A stretch of 64,000 nucleotides of DNA from Piliocolobus tephrosceles. Taxonomy: Eukaryota; Chordata; Mammalia; Primates; Cercopithecidae. Both the position numbers and the translations under genes were made by a program. The DNA is taken from contig NC_045438.1 in the NCBI RefSeq assembly GCF_002776525.5, positions 147,290,095 to 147,354,094 on the forward strand, given 5' to 3'. Below, piece by piece: positions 44,872 to 56,235 of this stretch; position 1 is the stretch's first letter, and each line of letters opens with the position of its first letter. The notes beneath the pieces are model-generated. The model did no database searches. It was not told where the DNA came from and worked only from the letters and a program-made list of their open reading frames with translations.

Positions 44872-45564
44872 ACAGACAGTCACAGTGGGGTCCAAAGAGA
44901 TTAGCAGCTTCTGTATCACACTTACTTGATTATCTCTCTGTTTTTTTTTTAATCCCAAATTTAAAAATCCAAATATTTTTAGTAGGTAAAACATTTTCCT
45001 TTTCAATCAAAATGTTCTACTATGCTCTCTTTGATTAGTCTATTGAAAGCTAAACCTTTGTCCACCTAAGTTTTTTCAATAGTGAAATTCTAGATGAAGA
45101 GATTGGATTTGGTTGATGGCTAGCGTGTCAAAGGACCTGGCCTATCGAGAAGTTATTAAAGCAATTAGCGTTTAACGAAGCTGCTGCAGGAGAAGCTGTA
45201 GCATCTTTTCCTCCGGCACTCCTGCAGGTCTACATCATTTCGTGCCTGGCATGTTATGTATGATCTACTTCATGCTATGCTCAATCTCACCCTACATTTC
45301 CCTCTTCCAGCCTTAAAACTGGAAGGGGAATTTTCCTTACAAAGTCCAAATCTATCACCTGAAACATTTTAACAGTCTCTCATTACCTACAGAATAAAGT
45401 CTGCTTTCACAGTTCCCATCTCTCTGCACTCTTTCACGTCATACATCATTTTCTGGCAATGGTGAAAAACTACGTGAAGTTATCTGCACATGGCAGACTC
45501 TCTCACACATCTGTACCCCTGCAACTACCCACTGTTTCTTCCCAATTTACTTATCAGGTCAATT
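44872..45564. other. Unique intronic DNA
   Basis: No repeat recognised. Includes the 'aagcaattagcgtttaacga' stretch at 45158-45177, part of a candidate regulatory segment. Confidence 0.5.
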
Positions 45565-45790
45565 CCTAATAATATGAATGCTAATTCTGTACTTGGCTCT
45601 GTTCTAAGTACTTGTACCATGTAACATGTGTAATGCTCACAGCAGCTCTATGAGGTAAACACTATTATTATTCCCCATCTGATGATTCGGGAACTACAGC
45701 ACAGAATGGTTAGTTACTTTCCGAAGGTCACACAGGGAGTCAGTGGAAGAGCCAGGATATGAATCCAGGCAGTCTACTTCCAGAATCACC
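45565..45790 (-). repeat. MIR SINE, well preserved
   Basis: 'acttggctctgttctaagta', 'cagctctatgaggtaaacac', 'gaaggtcacacagggagtca' and 'agccaggatatgaatccagg' cover most of a reverse MIR. Confidence 0.85.
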
Positions 45791-47743
45791 TCCTAATCAC
45801 AGAACTAGGCTTTAAGCTCAAGTGTTGCTTCCTCTGTGAAACTTCCCCTCAGTGGACTCCTGCCCACAGGTGGGTAAAGCGCTCTCTCTTTTAAGTCAGC
45901 ACACTCATAGCATGCCACGCACTGTGCTGTCATCACAGTCTACAGACTCTCCTAGTAGCCTCCTTGACTTGGGCAGTAAGAAGTGTCCTACTCATCCACT
46001 ATCCTCAGCAGCTTCCACATGACATGGTCAGTGCTAGAGAAATGCCTTTGGTTGAATGAAATGCAAAATACTATGAAAATGAGAACTATACGTCAACACA
46101 GTAATTTACTAATGTTGTTTCTTCTACGAGCTCTCAAATCAGAGCATTTAACTTCAATATTTCCTTCTCTGTAAAGCAAAATGAAGGGGATGGATAATTA
46201 TAAAGATGTTTAATAATTATCCCAAATGTAAAAACTCCCAAATGTAAAAAGAAGCTATTAACATATTTGTTATGTCCTTTTAGAACTGTTTGGAGTAAAT
46301 AAAAAGAATCCCTTAGCTATCAGCTATTTTTCTGACTCTTTATATTTTGATCTTAGAATTCACAATAACAATATTATTTTTACTGTACAACACAACAAAT
46401 TCAGCACCACATTTTAGGAGAGTTGGGCCATAAAGAAGAAGCTGATGGCAGGAGTTGGAGTAATCAGTCAGAAATTCTTAGACTAGCATAGTCATTTCAA
46501 TAACAACAAAATGGTCCTTCCTCTCCTGAAACAGAAAGTGGAAGGAAAGGGCTAAGGAAGTGGATGTGAAGAGGTCAGCTTTGTTGCTGTCAAAGCTGTG
46601 GTCAATTACTTTGCCACAAGGTTTTAGCCAGGAAGGAAATTTATTCCTTTGAAGAGACACCTGGGGAAGGAGGAAAGAGAAGGTTTTTGCGTTCACATTG
46701 ATTAACCACATCTTAGTTGTCTATTCGTTCATTTCAATTTAGAGAGATATAAATTTAAAGAGATATAGTGTGTGCTATACCATGAAGATGAATTGGATTC
46801 CTCTGGTGGAGCTTTACAGCTTAGTGATAGGAAAGACATTCTTTTAAAAAGATTCTTTCCAATATTATGTGTATATGCTGTTGATGAAGAGGCAAGCTAC
46901 AATGGTGGCTTAAAGGCTGGCGCAAAGCTGGTCAAGTCAAGCTTCAAGGAGGATGAGTAAAGTGGATCCAGTTTATAAAGGTGGGACGGCTGTTTCAGGC
47001 AGAAAGTAGTCCGGGAAGATGAGGGGGCATTCTGACCTCATCTTTGATGCTGAGAATTTTTGAGTCTGTGTTTATGAATATAAGCTTCTAAGTTTACACT
47101 TGACCATCATGGATAGATTTTACCTGGCTAGCAGTATTAGGCATAAATGGCATCAAGCCAATTTAGTTCCAGGACAGGGAATGCTGGGAGACAATGATGG
47201 ATAGTGGTAAAGGGCCAGCCCCGGCCTGTGTGTGTTATGGTTGAAGCATCTGGACTTGCTTTTGTAGGTTACAATGGCTGCTATAGGGTATGAGGCATGG
47301 CAGTGAGGTTAACTCTGGGTTCTGGCTAGATCCTAGGTCCCAGTTTTCTGGGTTCTGGCTAAATCTAGGTCCCAGTTTTTGAGATTCTAAATGCTAGTAA
47401 AATGAGTGGAAATTTTTTTAAACACCCAGCTTGTTTGTAAGGTTGTGTACTTTTCATTCAACAAGCAGGTACATAATTTTTTACAATTTCAAATCTGTGA
47501 TCACAGTCATTGCAAAATAGGAAGTGATTTTAAATCTTTTAAATAATCAATTTAAGCTATAAGTTGTACTGTCTTTGTTTTTCTTATCTCTTCTGCATTT
47601 TGGTGAAAATGTCATCCTGGAATGGCATTTAGTAGACCAACAATTAGGAGCACTGGAACAGGTCATTCTGGGGCTAGGTAGAGGGGCAATGCTAGGACAG
47701 GGAGCCTAATTAATAACTAAAATAAACACATTATTTCTTTTTA
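45791..47743. other. Unique intronic DNA
   Basis: No exon or interspersed repeat recognised. Contains a short tandem duplication at 47314-47379. Confidence 0.5.
47314..47379. repeat. 33-bp tandem duplication, two copies
   Basis: 'tctgggttctggcta' plus 'ctaggtcccagtttt' occurs twice in a row (47314-47346 and 47347-47379), with one substitution and a one-base length difference. Confidence 0.85.
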
Positions 47744-48058
47744 TTTTATTTTATTTTTGTTTTTCTTCTTGTTTTTGAGATAGAGTTTCGCTCTTCTTGC
47801 CCAGGCTGGAGTGCAATGGTGTGATGTTGGCTCACTGCAACCTCCGTCACCTGGGTTCAAGCAATTCTCCTGCCTCAGCCTCCCAAGTAGCTGAGATTAC
47901 AGGATGCACCACCGTGCCTGGCTGATTTTGGTATTTTTAGTAAAGAAGGGGTTTTGCCATGTTGGCCAGGCTGGTCTCAAACTCCTGACCTCAGGTGATC
48001 CACCCGTCTCGGCCTCCCGGAGTGCTGGGATTACAGGCGTGAGCCACTGTGCCCAGCC
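47744..48058 (-). mobile_element. AluS-type element
   Basis: Full-length reverse Alu with a T-rich left end. Approximate duplication of the 'aaaca...cattatttc' target on both sides. Confidence 0.92.
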
Positions 48059-48076
48059 AAACAACAGCATTATTTC

Positions 48077-48786
48077 AAGAGTACAAAGTTTAAGATTATG
48101 ACTCAACACCACATGCTTTTTTGTGATTTTCATCTGACAAATGCCTGTGGTTTAGAGGCCTCCACAGAGTAAGGATTTTGGATGATCGGTTAAAGAACTT
48201 TTGAGGGAGAGGGAACATGACCAGGATGAAAAAGAAACAGATGAGGAAAGTGAAAAAGATGGTGACTTGAAATCAAGACACTAAAGGCTACTGTATTCCC
48301 AAACCACAGTGGGTTCCGCCGGTGGCCCCAAGCAGGTATTTATTTTGGGTTACTGTGAAGATTAACAGGTCAGGATCCAGTCTGAAGAAGCTGGTGATGT
48401 ATGAGAGGCCTCTGCATCACTGAGAGAGTGAAGTGGAGGAGGTTATAAAACCGACCCTAGGAAGGTGGCTCATGAATGAGAACTCAGGAACAACTACCAT
48501 ATCTGCAGTAATCTCAAGAGAAGTGACTTTTGCACAAGGCAAGATTGTACTGGGGGTGAGGAGGAGGCAAAACGGGCATTTGCTAGGGTTATACATCAGG
48601 CATAAATTTAAAGGCAGATTTTTGTGTAGGGAGTTGATTCCTAATATTGTTCTGTCCCAGGTGGCCTCACTGTGATTACCATAGAAGGGTTCAGCTGTGG
48701 CATTAGTTAAGCTATTCAAACCAGGCCCTCTCTCTCTTCTTCCCTCCCTCTTTCCCTCTTGTCCATTCCTTGCTTCCTTTCTTCCA
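48077..48786. other. Unique intronic DNA
   Basis: Nothing firmly recognised. It ends with a CT-rich stretch at 48726-48763. Confidence 0.45.
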
Positions 48787-48935
48787 TCAAGATGAGTTCT
48801 TGCTATGTTGCCCAGGCTGGAGTGCAGTGGCTATACCTAGGTGTGATGATTGCACACTACAGCCTCAAACTCCTGGGCTCAAGCGATCCTCCTACCTCAG
48901 CCTCCTGAGCAGCTGGGACTACAGACATATGCCAC

Positions 48936-50198
48936 TGAGAGGTGACAATGTGCTAGCAGCCCTCACTTTCAGCGCCTCCTGGCCTCTGAGGCCAGAGCCA
49001 CCTCCTTCTGCTTGCAGGGAGGTGTGGAGGGAGAGGCGCGGGCGGGAACTGGGCTGTGCGTGGCGCTGGCGGGCCAGTGCGAGTTCCGGGGGGCGCGGGG
49101 CTCTGCGGGCCCCCACACACGGAGCTGCCCGCAGGCACCGCCAGCCCAGGGCAGTGAGGGGCTTAGCACCCAGGTCAGCAGCTGCAGAAGTTGCACTGGG
49201 TCCCCCAGCAGTGCCGGCCGGCACGGCACTCAAATTCTCACTGGGCCTTAGCTGCCTCCCGGCGGGGCAGGGCTTGGGACCTGCAGCCTGCCATGTCTGA
49301 GCTCCTCCCGCTGCGGTGGGCTCCCGCGCCGCCTGAGCCTCCCGGACGGGCGCCACCCCCTGCTCCGTGGCCCCTGGTCCCATCAACAGCCCAAGGGCTG
49401 AGGAGAGCAGGCGCAGCTCGGGACTGGCGGGCAGCTCCGCCTGCCGCCTGGGTGCAGGATCCACTGGGGGAAGCCAGCTGGGCTCCTGAACCGGATGGGG
49501 ACCTGGATAACTTTTATATCTAGCCAGAGGATTATATGTGCACCAGTCAGCACTCTGTGTCTAGCTCAGGGTTTGTGACTACACCAATTGGTACTCTGTA
49601 TCTAGCTAACCTAGCGGAGACTTGGAAGACTGGCACTCTGTGACTCTGTGTCTAGCTCAAGGATTGTAAATGCACCAATCAGCACTCTGTGTCTAGCTCA
49701 GGGTTTGTAAATACACCAATTGGTACTCTGTATCTAGCTAACTCTGTATCTAGCTAACTAGCACTCTGTGACTCTGTGTCCAACTCAAGGATTGTAAACG
49801 GACCAATCAGCTCTCTGTAAAATGGACCAATCAGCAGGATGTGGGTGGGGCCAGATAAGGGAATAAAAGCAGGCTGCGGAAGCCAGCCAGCAGCAACCTG
49901 CTCTGGTTCTGTTCCATACTGTGGAAGATTTGTTCTTTTGCTCTTTGCAATAACTTGCTGCTACTCGCTCTTTGGGTCTACGCTGCCTTTATAAGCTGTA
50001 ACACTCACCAGGAAGGTCTGCAACTTCACTCCTGACAGCAAGACCATGAACCCCCCAGAAGGAAGAAGCTCCAGACACATTTGAACGTCTGACAGAACAA
50101 ACTCTGGACACATCATCTTTAAGAACTGTAACACTCACTGCAAGGGACTGTGGTTTCATTCTTGAAGTCAGACCAAGAACCCACCAATTCGGGACACA
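48936..50198 (+). mobile_element. LTR12 (HERV9) solo LTR, complete ends
   Basis: Solo LTR of the ERV9/LTR12 family, 1263 bp, from 'tgagaggtgacaatgtgcta' to 'gggacaca' (TG...CA). Recognised by 'gggaggtgtggagggagagg' followed by 'cgcgggcgggaa', 'tgaggggcttagcaccc', the tandem 'actctgtgtctagctc' and 'caccaatcagcac' units, 'ggccagataagg', 'caggctgc', and 'gctgtaacactcacc'. A perfect 4-bp target duplication CCAC is at 48932-48935 and 50199-50202. No internal proviral sequence remains, so it arose by LTR-LTR recombination. It is in forward orientation, antisense to CDKAL1. Confidence 0.97.
49525..49900 (+). promoter_or_regulatory. LTR12 U3 enhancer/promoter
   Basis: Tandem U3 units with five CCAAT boxes (two 'accaattggtactc', three 'accaatcag'), then 'gtgggtggggcc' (GC-type box), 'agataagg' (GATA site) and TATA-like 'aataaaag' at 49862-49869. 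Transcription would start about 25-30 bp further, near 49890. LTR12 elements are known tissue-specific promoters and enhancers. Whether this copy is active cannot be told from sequence. Confidence 0.7.
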
Positions 50199-50351
50199 CC
50201 ACCACACCCAACTAATTTAAAAAAACCTTTTTTTAAGAGACAAGGTCTTGCTATGTTACCCAGGCTGATCTCAAACTCCTGGGCTCCAGTGATCCTCCCA
50301 CCTCAGCCTCCTGAGTAGCTAGGAGTACAGGCATCAGCTACTGTGCCCGGC

Positions 50352-51990
50352 AGGCCGGGCTTTTTCTAGGTCCTTCAAAGATGACAAACGTCAGGGAAGT
50401 TACATATGTGATGCTGAGTCTGACTGAGTCAGGTGGCTTTTGTTTTTATTTTCAATTCTAGAGCAAATTTCAGTTAACTGGAATTCTACTAACTCAAATC
50501 TCAAAGCCAGAGCTGGTTCTGGGCAAAACTGTGGAATGGGCCTCACAGTTCAATGCCCCATTTACCTGTTTTCCATCAGAGGTTCAGCTTCCAGTCTAGG
50601 TTTCTTAAATTTTAAAGTATTGCCTTTGTTGGGGAACATTTCCATGACCCCAACTAGATTATTTTATGGGGAATGAGGAGTTAACAAGGAGAGAAGATGT
50701 TTAATCAGATGGCAGTTCAATGTTGCAAACAATTCCACAATTCATCCTGCAGAGACCTGGAATGGTCCCAGTGATTTCTTGAGTCAATAGTGAAACTAAA
50801 AACCTTACTTCTAAGACTTAAATTGGCTTGGCAAATTAGAATTCACTCACATTTCTGGAGTTTGAAACAATGTCTTCCCTCTCTACCAGGACATATCTCA
50901 ACCTGAAACCTCTACTTCCTGCAACTAACACAGCTTCAAGAAAATATCGGCATAAATTAACTCATATAAGCAGCATCTGTATTACTTATTAAAAGCCTCC
51001 CGCTAGGCACAATAGGCACTTGCATTCAAGTGCTGAATTAATGAAAACGGCATTTTGAAATTTCCATTGAAACGTGCCTTTCCTTTGCACCACAGTTTAA
51101 CTTCTTTCTAAATGCAGCTTTTAATAGAAAATGACAACAATTATGAGCCCTTTGAGATTTAAAATCTGAAACTCAAATTATCAAGCCTTAATAAAAGCCT
51201 AATAAATTCCTTTATGTGTTATATTATGTCTGCTTAATTACTCCAAGCCCATAAAAGAAGCCATGTAGAAGCAGAGTTTATATGTTAGCTTTACAGAAGA
51301 GTGAATTTTGAGACTCTTTTCTCTAAATTTAATTTTTATGTGTATAGTTAAAAATATATATTCAGAAACTTTATAAATCTGAAACACAGATCACCCCTAT
51401 AAATATATTAAGTGGATACATTCTCTAGAAAGGCAAATAAATGATTAAAACCACCAAAAATTCTTTATCTTAAAAACAGCATATTCAGTTCAATGGGCAT
51501 CTCTCTATTATGGCTAACAGTTTCTCTCTTACACTGATTGAAAAGAGAGCTACAGTATGCACAAGCTGTAGCTTCTACAGACGAACTACCATTCGATATT
51601 GTTTTTCTAAAGCATAAATTTTTTAATGAAGCAGAAAGTCATTGTTACTTGTAAGATGGTATTTGCTGATCTGCTGCTGTATTGAAAAATATAGCAATCA
51701 ATAATATTTTTATTCTGATAATGTCAATCTCTCATGATATCGTTGGAGGGGAGGGAAAAAATGTAGCCTTGTCAAGTACCTAAGGAAGATGGGCCCACTC
51801 AACGTAAGGTTTTCATGATGGCTTTTAACTCAGGAGAGCAAGGTGATTACTATGAGCTGACACCAAAGGTCAGGCTGGGTGTCACCAAGAGGTTGTCTTC
51901 CCTGTTCCTTGACACCACCTTCACTGCACCCCACCAGCCAACAAAACGGGGTTCCTGTATTATTATTGATTCTTATTTTTTCTTAATTTG
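50352..51990. other. Unique intronic DNA
   Basis: No exon or interspersed repeat recognised. Confidence 0.5.
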
Positions 51991-51997
51991 CATTTTC

Positions 51998-52630
51998 TTT
52001 TTTTTTTTTTATTATACTTTAAGTTCTAGGGTACATGTGCATAACGTGCAGGTTTGTTACATATGTATACCTGTGCTGTGCCATGTTGGTGTGCTGCACC
52101 CATCAACTCGTCAGCACCCATCAATTCATCATTTATATCAGGTATAACTCCCCAGTGCAATCCCTCCCCCCTCCCCCCTCCCCCTGATAGGCCCCGGTGT
52201 GTGATGTTCCCCTTCCCGAGTCCAAGTGAACTCATTGTTCAGTTCCCACGTATGAGTGAGAACATGCGGTGTTTGGTTTTCTCTTCTTGTGATAGTTTGC
52301 TAAGAATGATGGTTTCCAGCTGCATCCATGTCCCTACAAAGGACGCAAACTCATCCTTTTTTATGGCTGCATAGTATTCCATGGTGTATATGTGCCACAT
52401 TTTCTTATTCCAGTCTGTCACTGATGGACATTTGGGTTGATTCCAAGTCTTTGCTATTGTGAATAGTGCCGCAATAAACATACGTGTGCATGTGTCTTTG
52501 TAGTAGAATAATTTGAAATCCTTTGGGTATATACCCAGTAGTGGGATGGCTGGGTCATATGGTACATCTAGTTCTAGATCCTTGAGGAATTGCCATACTG
52601 TTTTCCATAATGGTTGAACTAGTTTCTAAT
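51998..52630 (-). mobile_element. Primate L1 (L1P) 3' end, 5' truncated
   Basis: Reverse L1: poly-A tail as T-tract at 51998-52010, the 3' UTR with its polypurine tract at 52161-52187, and the ORF2 C-terminus at 52239-52481 and beyond. The last 80 codons of ORF2 are open and end in the normal stop ('FSLIRGN'). It is truncated at about 52630, far short of a full 6-kb L1. It is younger than the L1M pieces elsewhere in the window. Confidence 0.93.
52161..52187 (-). other. L1 3' UTR polypurine (G-quadruplex-prone) tract
   Basis: C-rich on the plus strand, three runs of five or six C separated by single T. This is the conserved G-rich tract of L1 3' UTRs, on the CDKAL1 coding strand. Confidence 0.7.
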
Positions 52631-52689
52631 CTTCCAGGATCTAGTCTCTTGACTGGATTAGCCACTGTTTAAATGAAAATATGTATGTG

Positions 52690-52888
52690 TCCACAGGGAG
52701 GGGAACATCACACACCGGAGCCCATCGGGGAGTGGGGGGCAAGAGGAGGGAGAACATTAGGACAAATACCTGCATGCGGGGCTTAAAACCTAGATGACGG
52801 GTTGACAGGTGCAGCCAACCACCATGGCACATGTGTACCTACATAAAAAACCTGCATGTTCTGTACATGTATACCAGAAATTAAAGTT
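52690..52888 (+). mobile_element. Primate L1 (L1P) 3' UTR end, head to head with the previous L1
   Basis: Only the last ~200 bp of L1 in forward orientation: 'ggaacatcacacaccggagc', 'gatgacgggttgacaggtgc', 'accaccatggcacatgtgta', 'ctgtacatgtataccagaaa'. Its tail has become a (TA)n(TG)n repeat. Confidence 0.93.
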
Positions 52889-52940
52889 AAAAAATATATA
52901 TATATATATATAGATGCGTGTGTGTGTGTGTGTGTGTGTC
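52889..52940. repeat. (TA)n(TG)n simple repeat
   Basis: About nine TA units then a (TG)n run, directly after the second L1 tail. Confidence 0.9.
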
Positions 52941-52971
52941 CAGAAATTACAGTGAATTAAAAAAAAAAATT

Positions 52972-53269
52972 GGCTGGGCATGGTGGCTCACGCCTGTAAT
53001 CCTAGCACTTTGGGAGGCCAAGGAGGGTGGATCATAAGGTCAGGAGTTCGAGACCAGCCTGACCAACATAGTGAAACCCCGTCTCTACTAAAAATGCAAA
53101 AATTAGCTGGGCATGGTGGCCTGTAATGCCAGCTAAGGAGGCTGAGGCAGAAGAATCACTTGAACCCGGGAGGCAGAGATTGCAGTGAGCCGAGATTGCG
53201 CCACTGTACTCCAGCCTAGGTGACAGAGCGAGACTCCGTCTCAAAAAAAGAAAAAATAAAAAAAAAGAA
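52972..53269 (+). mobile_element. AluS/Y-type element
   Basis: Full-length Alu with small internal deletions in the right arm (missing bases around 53120-53135) and an A-rich tail to 53269. Confidence 0.93.
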
Positions 53270-53270
53270 A

Positions 53271-53939
53271 ATCTTTATTTCCCGTTTGAAAACAACAGAT
53301 GGGATGAAAACAAAAAGGTGACTGCTCAGGAGCCGTTTTAAAGCCAAAAGCAACTTATTGATTCTTTCACTGAAACTTTCAAACCTGGAGACAGATGACT
53401 TAAAGTGGGTCTGCAATGTGGACCACGAATATGCTATATTTTGCCAAATAAGCAAAGTGCTTCCTCAGAGAACTGTTGAAAACTGAGACATGTGAAAAGT
53501 AGCCCAAAATCACAAGAACAAATCCTATACATTTGGTGTCACAGAGGGTTTTTGCACATTGCTTGTTCTGGAAATACATGATATGAAAATAATCAGGCCT
53601 CATTGCAAAGATCTTTTTCAAGAGCAGCTAGGAAGTCAATAATCTCCCACTCTTGTCTGTTATATAAGCATATTCTCAAACCCAATCTGGGTTGGGTGGA
53701 ACTAGAGAGAAATTTCTGAATCTCAAACTCTGCCTGAAGTAGGGGTTTAATTTTTAAAAGGCTAGCCTATGGTGCAGACTCAGAACAGGAGGTAAGATCT
53801 CAACCAAGTGGTGGTGAAGTGAATTAGGTGTCGCTGTTCAGAGTGGATTGTCTGTGAGAACCGTGTAAACCAGGGCAGCTGAGGACATACTTTCACAACA
53901 CAAAACTTAGTACCGATCTGACTGTCTTCTTTCAAGTAT
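53271..53939. other. Unique intronic DNA
   Basis: Nothing recognised. Confidence 0.45.
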
Positions 53940-54160
53940 CCCATAACTCTTCACTGAGCAGCTACCATAGGCCGGGCATGGCCTCTTCCCTTCTGGAACT
54001 TACAATCTAGTCAGGGAGATGGAGAGCGATCAAATCATCACACACATATAAAATGGCAACTGTGATGTATATTAAGAGTAGTGTCACAAGTTGCTATGAC
54101 AGCTTGTACGAAAGATCATTCTAGTTTCCCTTGGAAGAACAGTTTCGAGAGGGGAACAAG
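53940..54160 (-). repeat. L2-like fragment
   Basis: 'cactgagcagctaccatagg' and 'cttctggaacttacaatcta' with 'gtcagggagatgg' resemble a reverse L2 3' region. Confidence 0.5.
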
Positions 54161-56087
54161 AATGGGTATGGAGGGACCAGTCAGAAGGCAATTTCTATAG
54201 TCCAGGCAAAAGAAGAGGGTTGCTTGGGCTAAAGCTGATTTTAAGTAGAAACACGGGAATATTTCCTAGCTTATAATCAGTGTGAAATGTTTCATTATTG
54301 GCAGATATTCTCTTATCTGAATATGTTGTATTCCATCCTGGAAATAAATTTATCATCTCCAATTCTATTACACTCATTTTTCAAGAATACTATAGAAACT
54401 GCTTTTTTTGATGAGACATTACAGGGGATATTAAAAAAATTGAAAAAAAAAAAAAAAAAGAGGTTTTAGAAAACAAGGTCAAGAAGCCCCAGAGGAAGGC
54501 ATTAGGCAAACTTCAACAGATTATTAACTATGTTGACAATGGTCAAAACAAAAATGTATTTGGAAAGCACCTTTTGTCACAATAAAATTTCATCCCAGAA
54601 AGGTAAATCATGTATAATTATATACATGATACAATTATATAAAACTGAAAAGAAATAATTAGGTACATATATGTTTCTAACTGAAATAAAGGTTAGAAGT
54701 TGAAGTTTTAAACAATTAAATGGGAAATTCACATGAATGTTTATTCTAGTCAGAGTTTTAAAAGATAAACTCTATCTAAATCAAATTGTTCAGATTACAG
54801 AATACATATTTGTCAGTGACAAAATTCACATTAAGTTTCTAGACTTACACTGTCAATTCTTCTATGAATACTATCATACACGCTTTGCTTGTGGTTACGC
54901 AGGTCTCAAAAGAAAAGAAATGGAAACATAAGCAATTAACAGATATTCATAAACTGAAGTGCATGTTTGTGGTCCAGGGAGTGAAATGGTGGGGCATAAA
55001 CCCTTCCCAGCTTTAGCAAGGAGGTTAACCAGTGCTGCAGTTATCTGGCCTGCAGCTTCATCATGACCCTTTGAGTCCCCTCCAACCCATCCCCTGGTAA
55101 AGCAGGAGCAGCATATCAGATCCCTGCAGAGGCTGAAAGCTGAAGGCAATGCAAAGAAAAGCTTTGACATTCTGCCACTGGAGTGACAGGACAAAATTGA
55201 CTGTAATAAACAACAGTTTGAGCAAGATAATTTGATGCATTGGGAACTTAAGCTTCTCCAGATGCTGAACTCAGCTTGGGATGGGAGATAAGAGGCACTA
55301 TTTACTGTCCTCAATAAAGGTTGGGTGAAAACAGAAAAAAGAACCCTCCTTGTGTAAATTGAAACCAGTTCACTCACATGCGTATCCTCGGATACGCACA
55401 GCAATTCACAAATAGAAGAGTACATACCATATTCATATATATTATAAACACGTGTAAAGCATCACACTTACACATAAGTGTAAAATACAACTTGCCTGTT
55501 GGCCTAATAACCGATAGGAAAGCCAGAAAGAAAAACAAATGCATATGAAGAATCTTTACAATGAAAAGAGCACTCCACCAATATTAAGCTCACTTAATAT
55601 TATATTGCTCCACAAGTATTACAAATAAAATGCCTCTCTGAATAACATTTCTTTTCCAAATAAACAAGCACATGCAGACACAGATTTTGACTGTGAAGAA
55701 TTAATTCACAACAGAAGGATGTTGCTTATGGAGTGAGAAGTGAAATCACAGTCCCTCTGAGCACATCCAGGTGCTCTGCCAGTTTTCCATAACAAGGCTG
55801 AGTGATGTGCTTACATTTCTCAAAGACTGTTTTGTTTCAGTAAGGCCAGGTTAGGTGACTGGTAGATGTATGTCATAATGAAACAGAAGTACTATCAAAC
55901 TACTGATTTTGGTTAGGATGATGAGGAACAAACAAAGAGTTTGATTTCATTGGTGAAGATTTTCACTTAGCTATTTTCTTTATATTACTTAAATAAAAAC
56001 TACAAAAACAAAAAACAAGATATCAACACAAGCATATGGCTTTGCAATTATAAGATACACTGTGTTTGTGTAATCAAGAAAGAACAA
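54161..56087. other. Unique intronic DNA
   Basis: A-tract at 54443-54459 and a short inverted repeat at 54607-54630. The 176-codon minus-strand open frame at 54895-55425 is not recognised. Confidence 0.45.
54607..54630. repeat. Perfect 10-bp inverted repeat, 4-bp loop
   Basis: Arms 'atcatgtata' and 'tatacatgat' around 'atta'. AT-rich hairpin, probably fortuitous. Confidence 0.8.
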
Positions 56088-56104
56088 TGAGAAAAGACAA
56101 TCTT

Positions 56105-56235
56105 TCTTTTTTTGTTTGTTTCTTTGAGACAGGATCTCACTATGTTGCCCAAGCTGGTCTCTAACTCCAGGCTATCCTCCCACTTCAACCTCCTGAGTAG
56201 CTGGGATTACAGGCATATATACTACAGCGCTTGGC
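56105..56235 (-). mobile_element. Free left Alu monomer (FLAM-like)
   Basis: A single Alu left arm in reverse, only 131 bp, with a perfect 17-bp target duplication (tgagaaaagacaatctt) at 56088-56104 and 56236-56252. The duplication shows it inserted as a monomer and is not a broken dimer. Confidence 0.9.

Larger units (their letters stand above)
48787..50351 (-). mobile_element. AluJ-type element split by an LTR12 LTR
   Basis: Left part 48787-48935 and right part 50199-50351 are one old reverse Alu. With the LTR and one copy of CCAC removed, the join restores a normal Alu junction at the 'gccaccacaccc' site. Confidence 0.9.

Noticed and set aside
48770..49523. Several 110-181-codon frames on both strands with proline/alanine-rich sequence
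   Set aside because: They lie in the GC-rich part of the LTR12 LTR and its host Alu; they are compositional, not genes.
52239..52481. An intact 80-codon L1 ORF2 C-terminus
   Set aside because: It is the end of a severely 5'-truncated L1 and cannot make a functional protein; kept only as part of the L1 feature.
54895..55425. A 176-codon minus-strand open frame; the plus strand of the same region also reads like a helical peptide (LVKQEQHIRSLQRLKAEGNA) before stops
   Set aside because: I could not match either reading to a family. The plus-strand reading has stops within about 30 codons on each side. A translated search would be needed to call a pseudogene.
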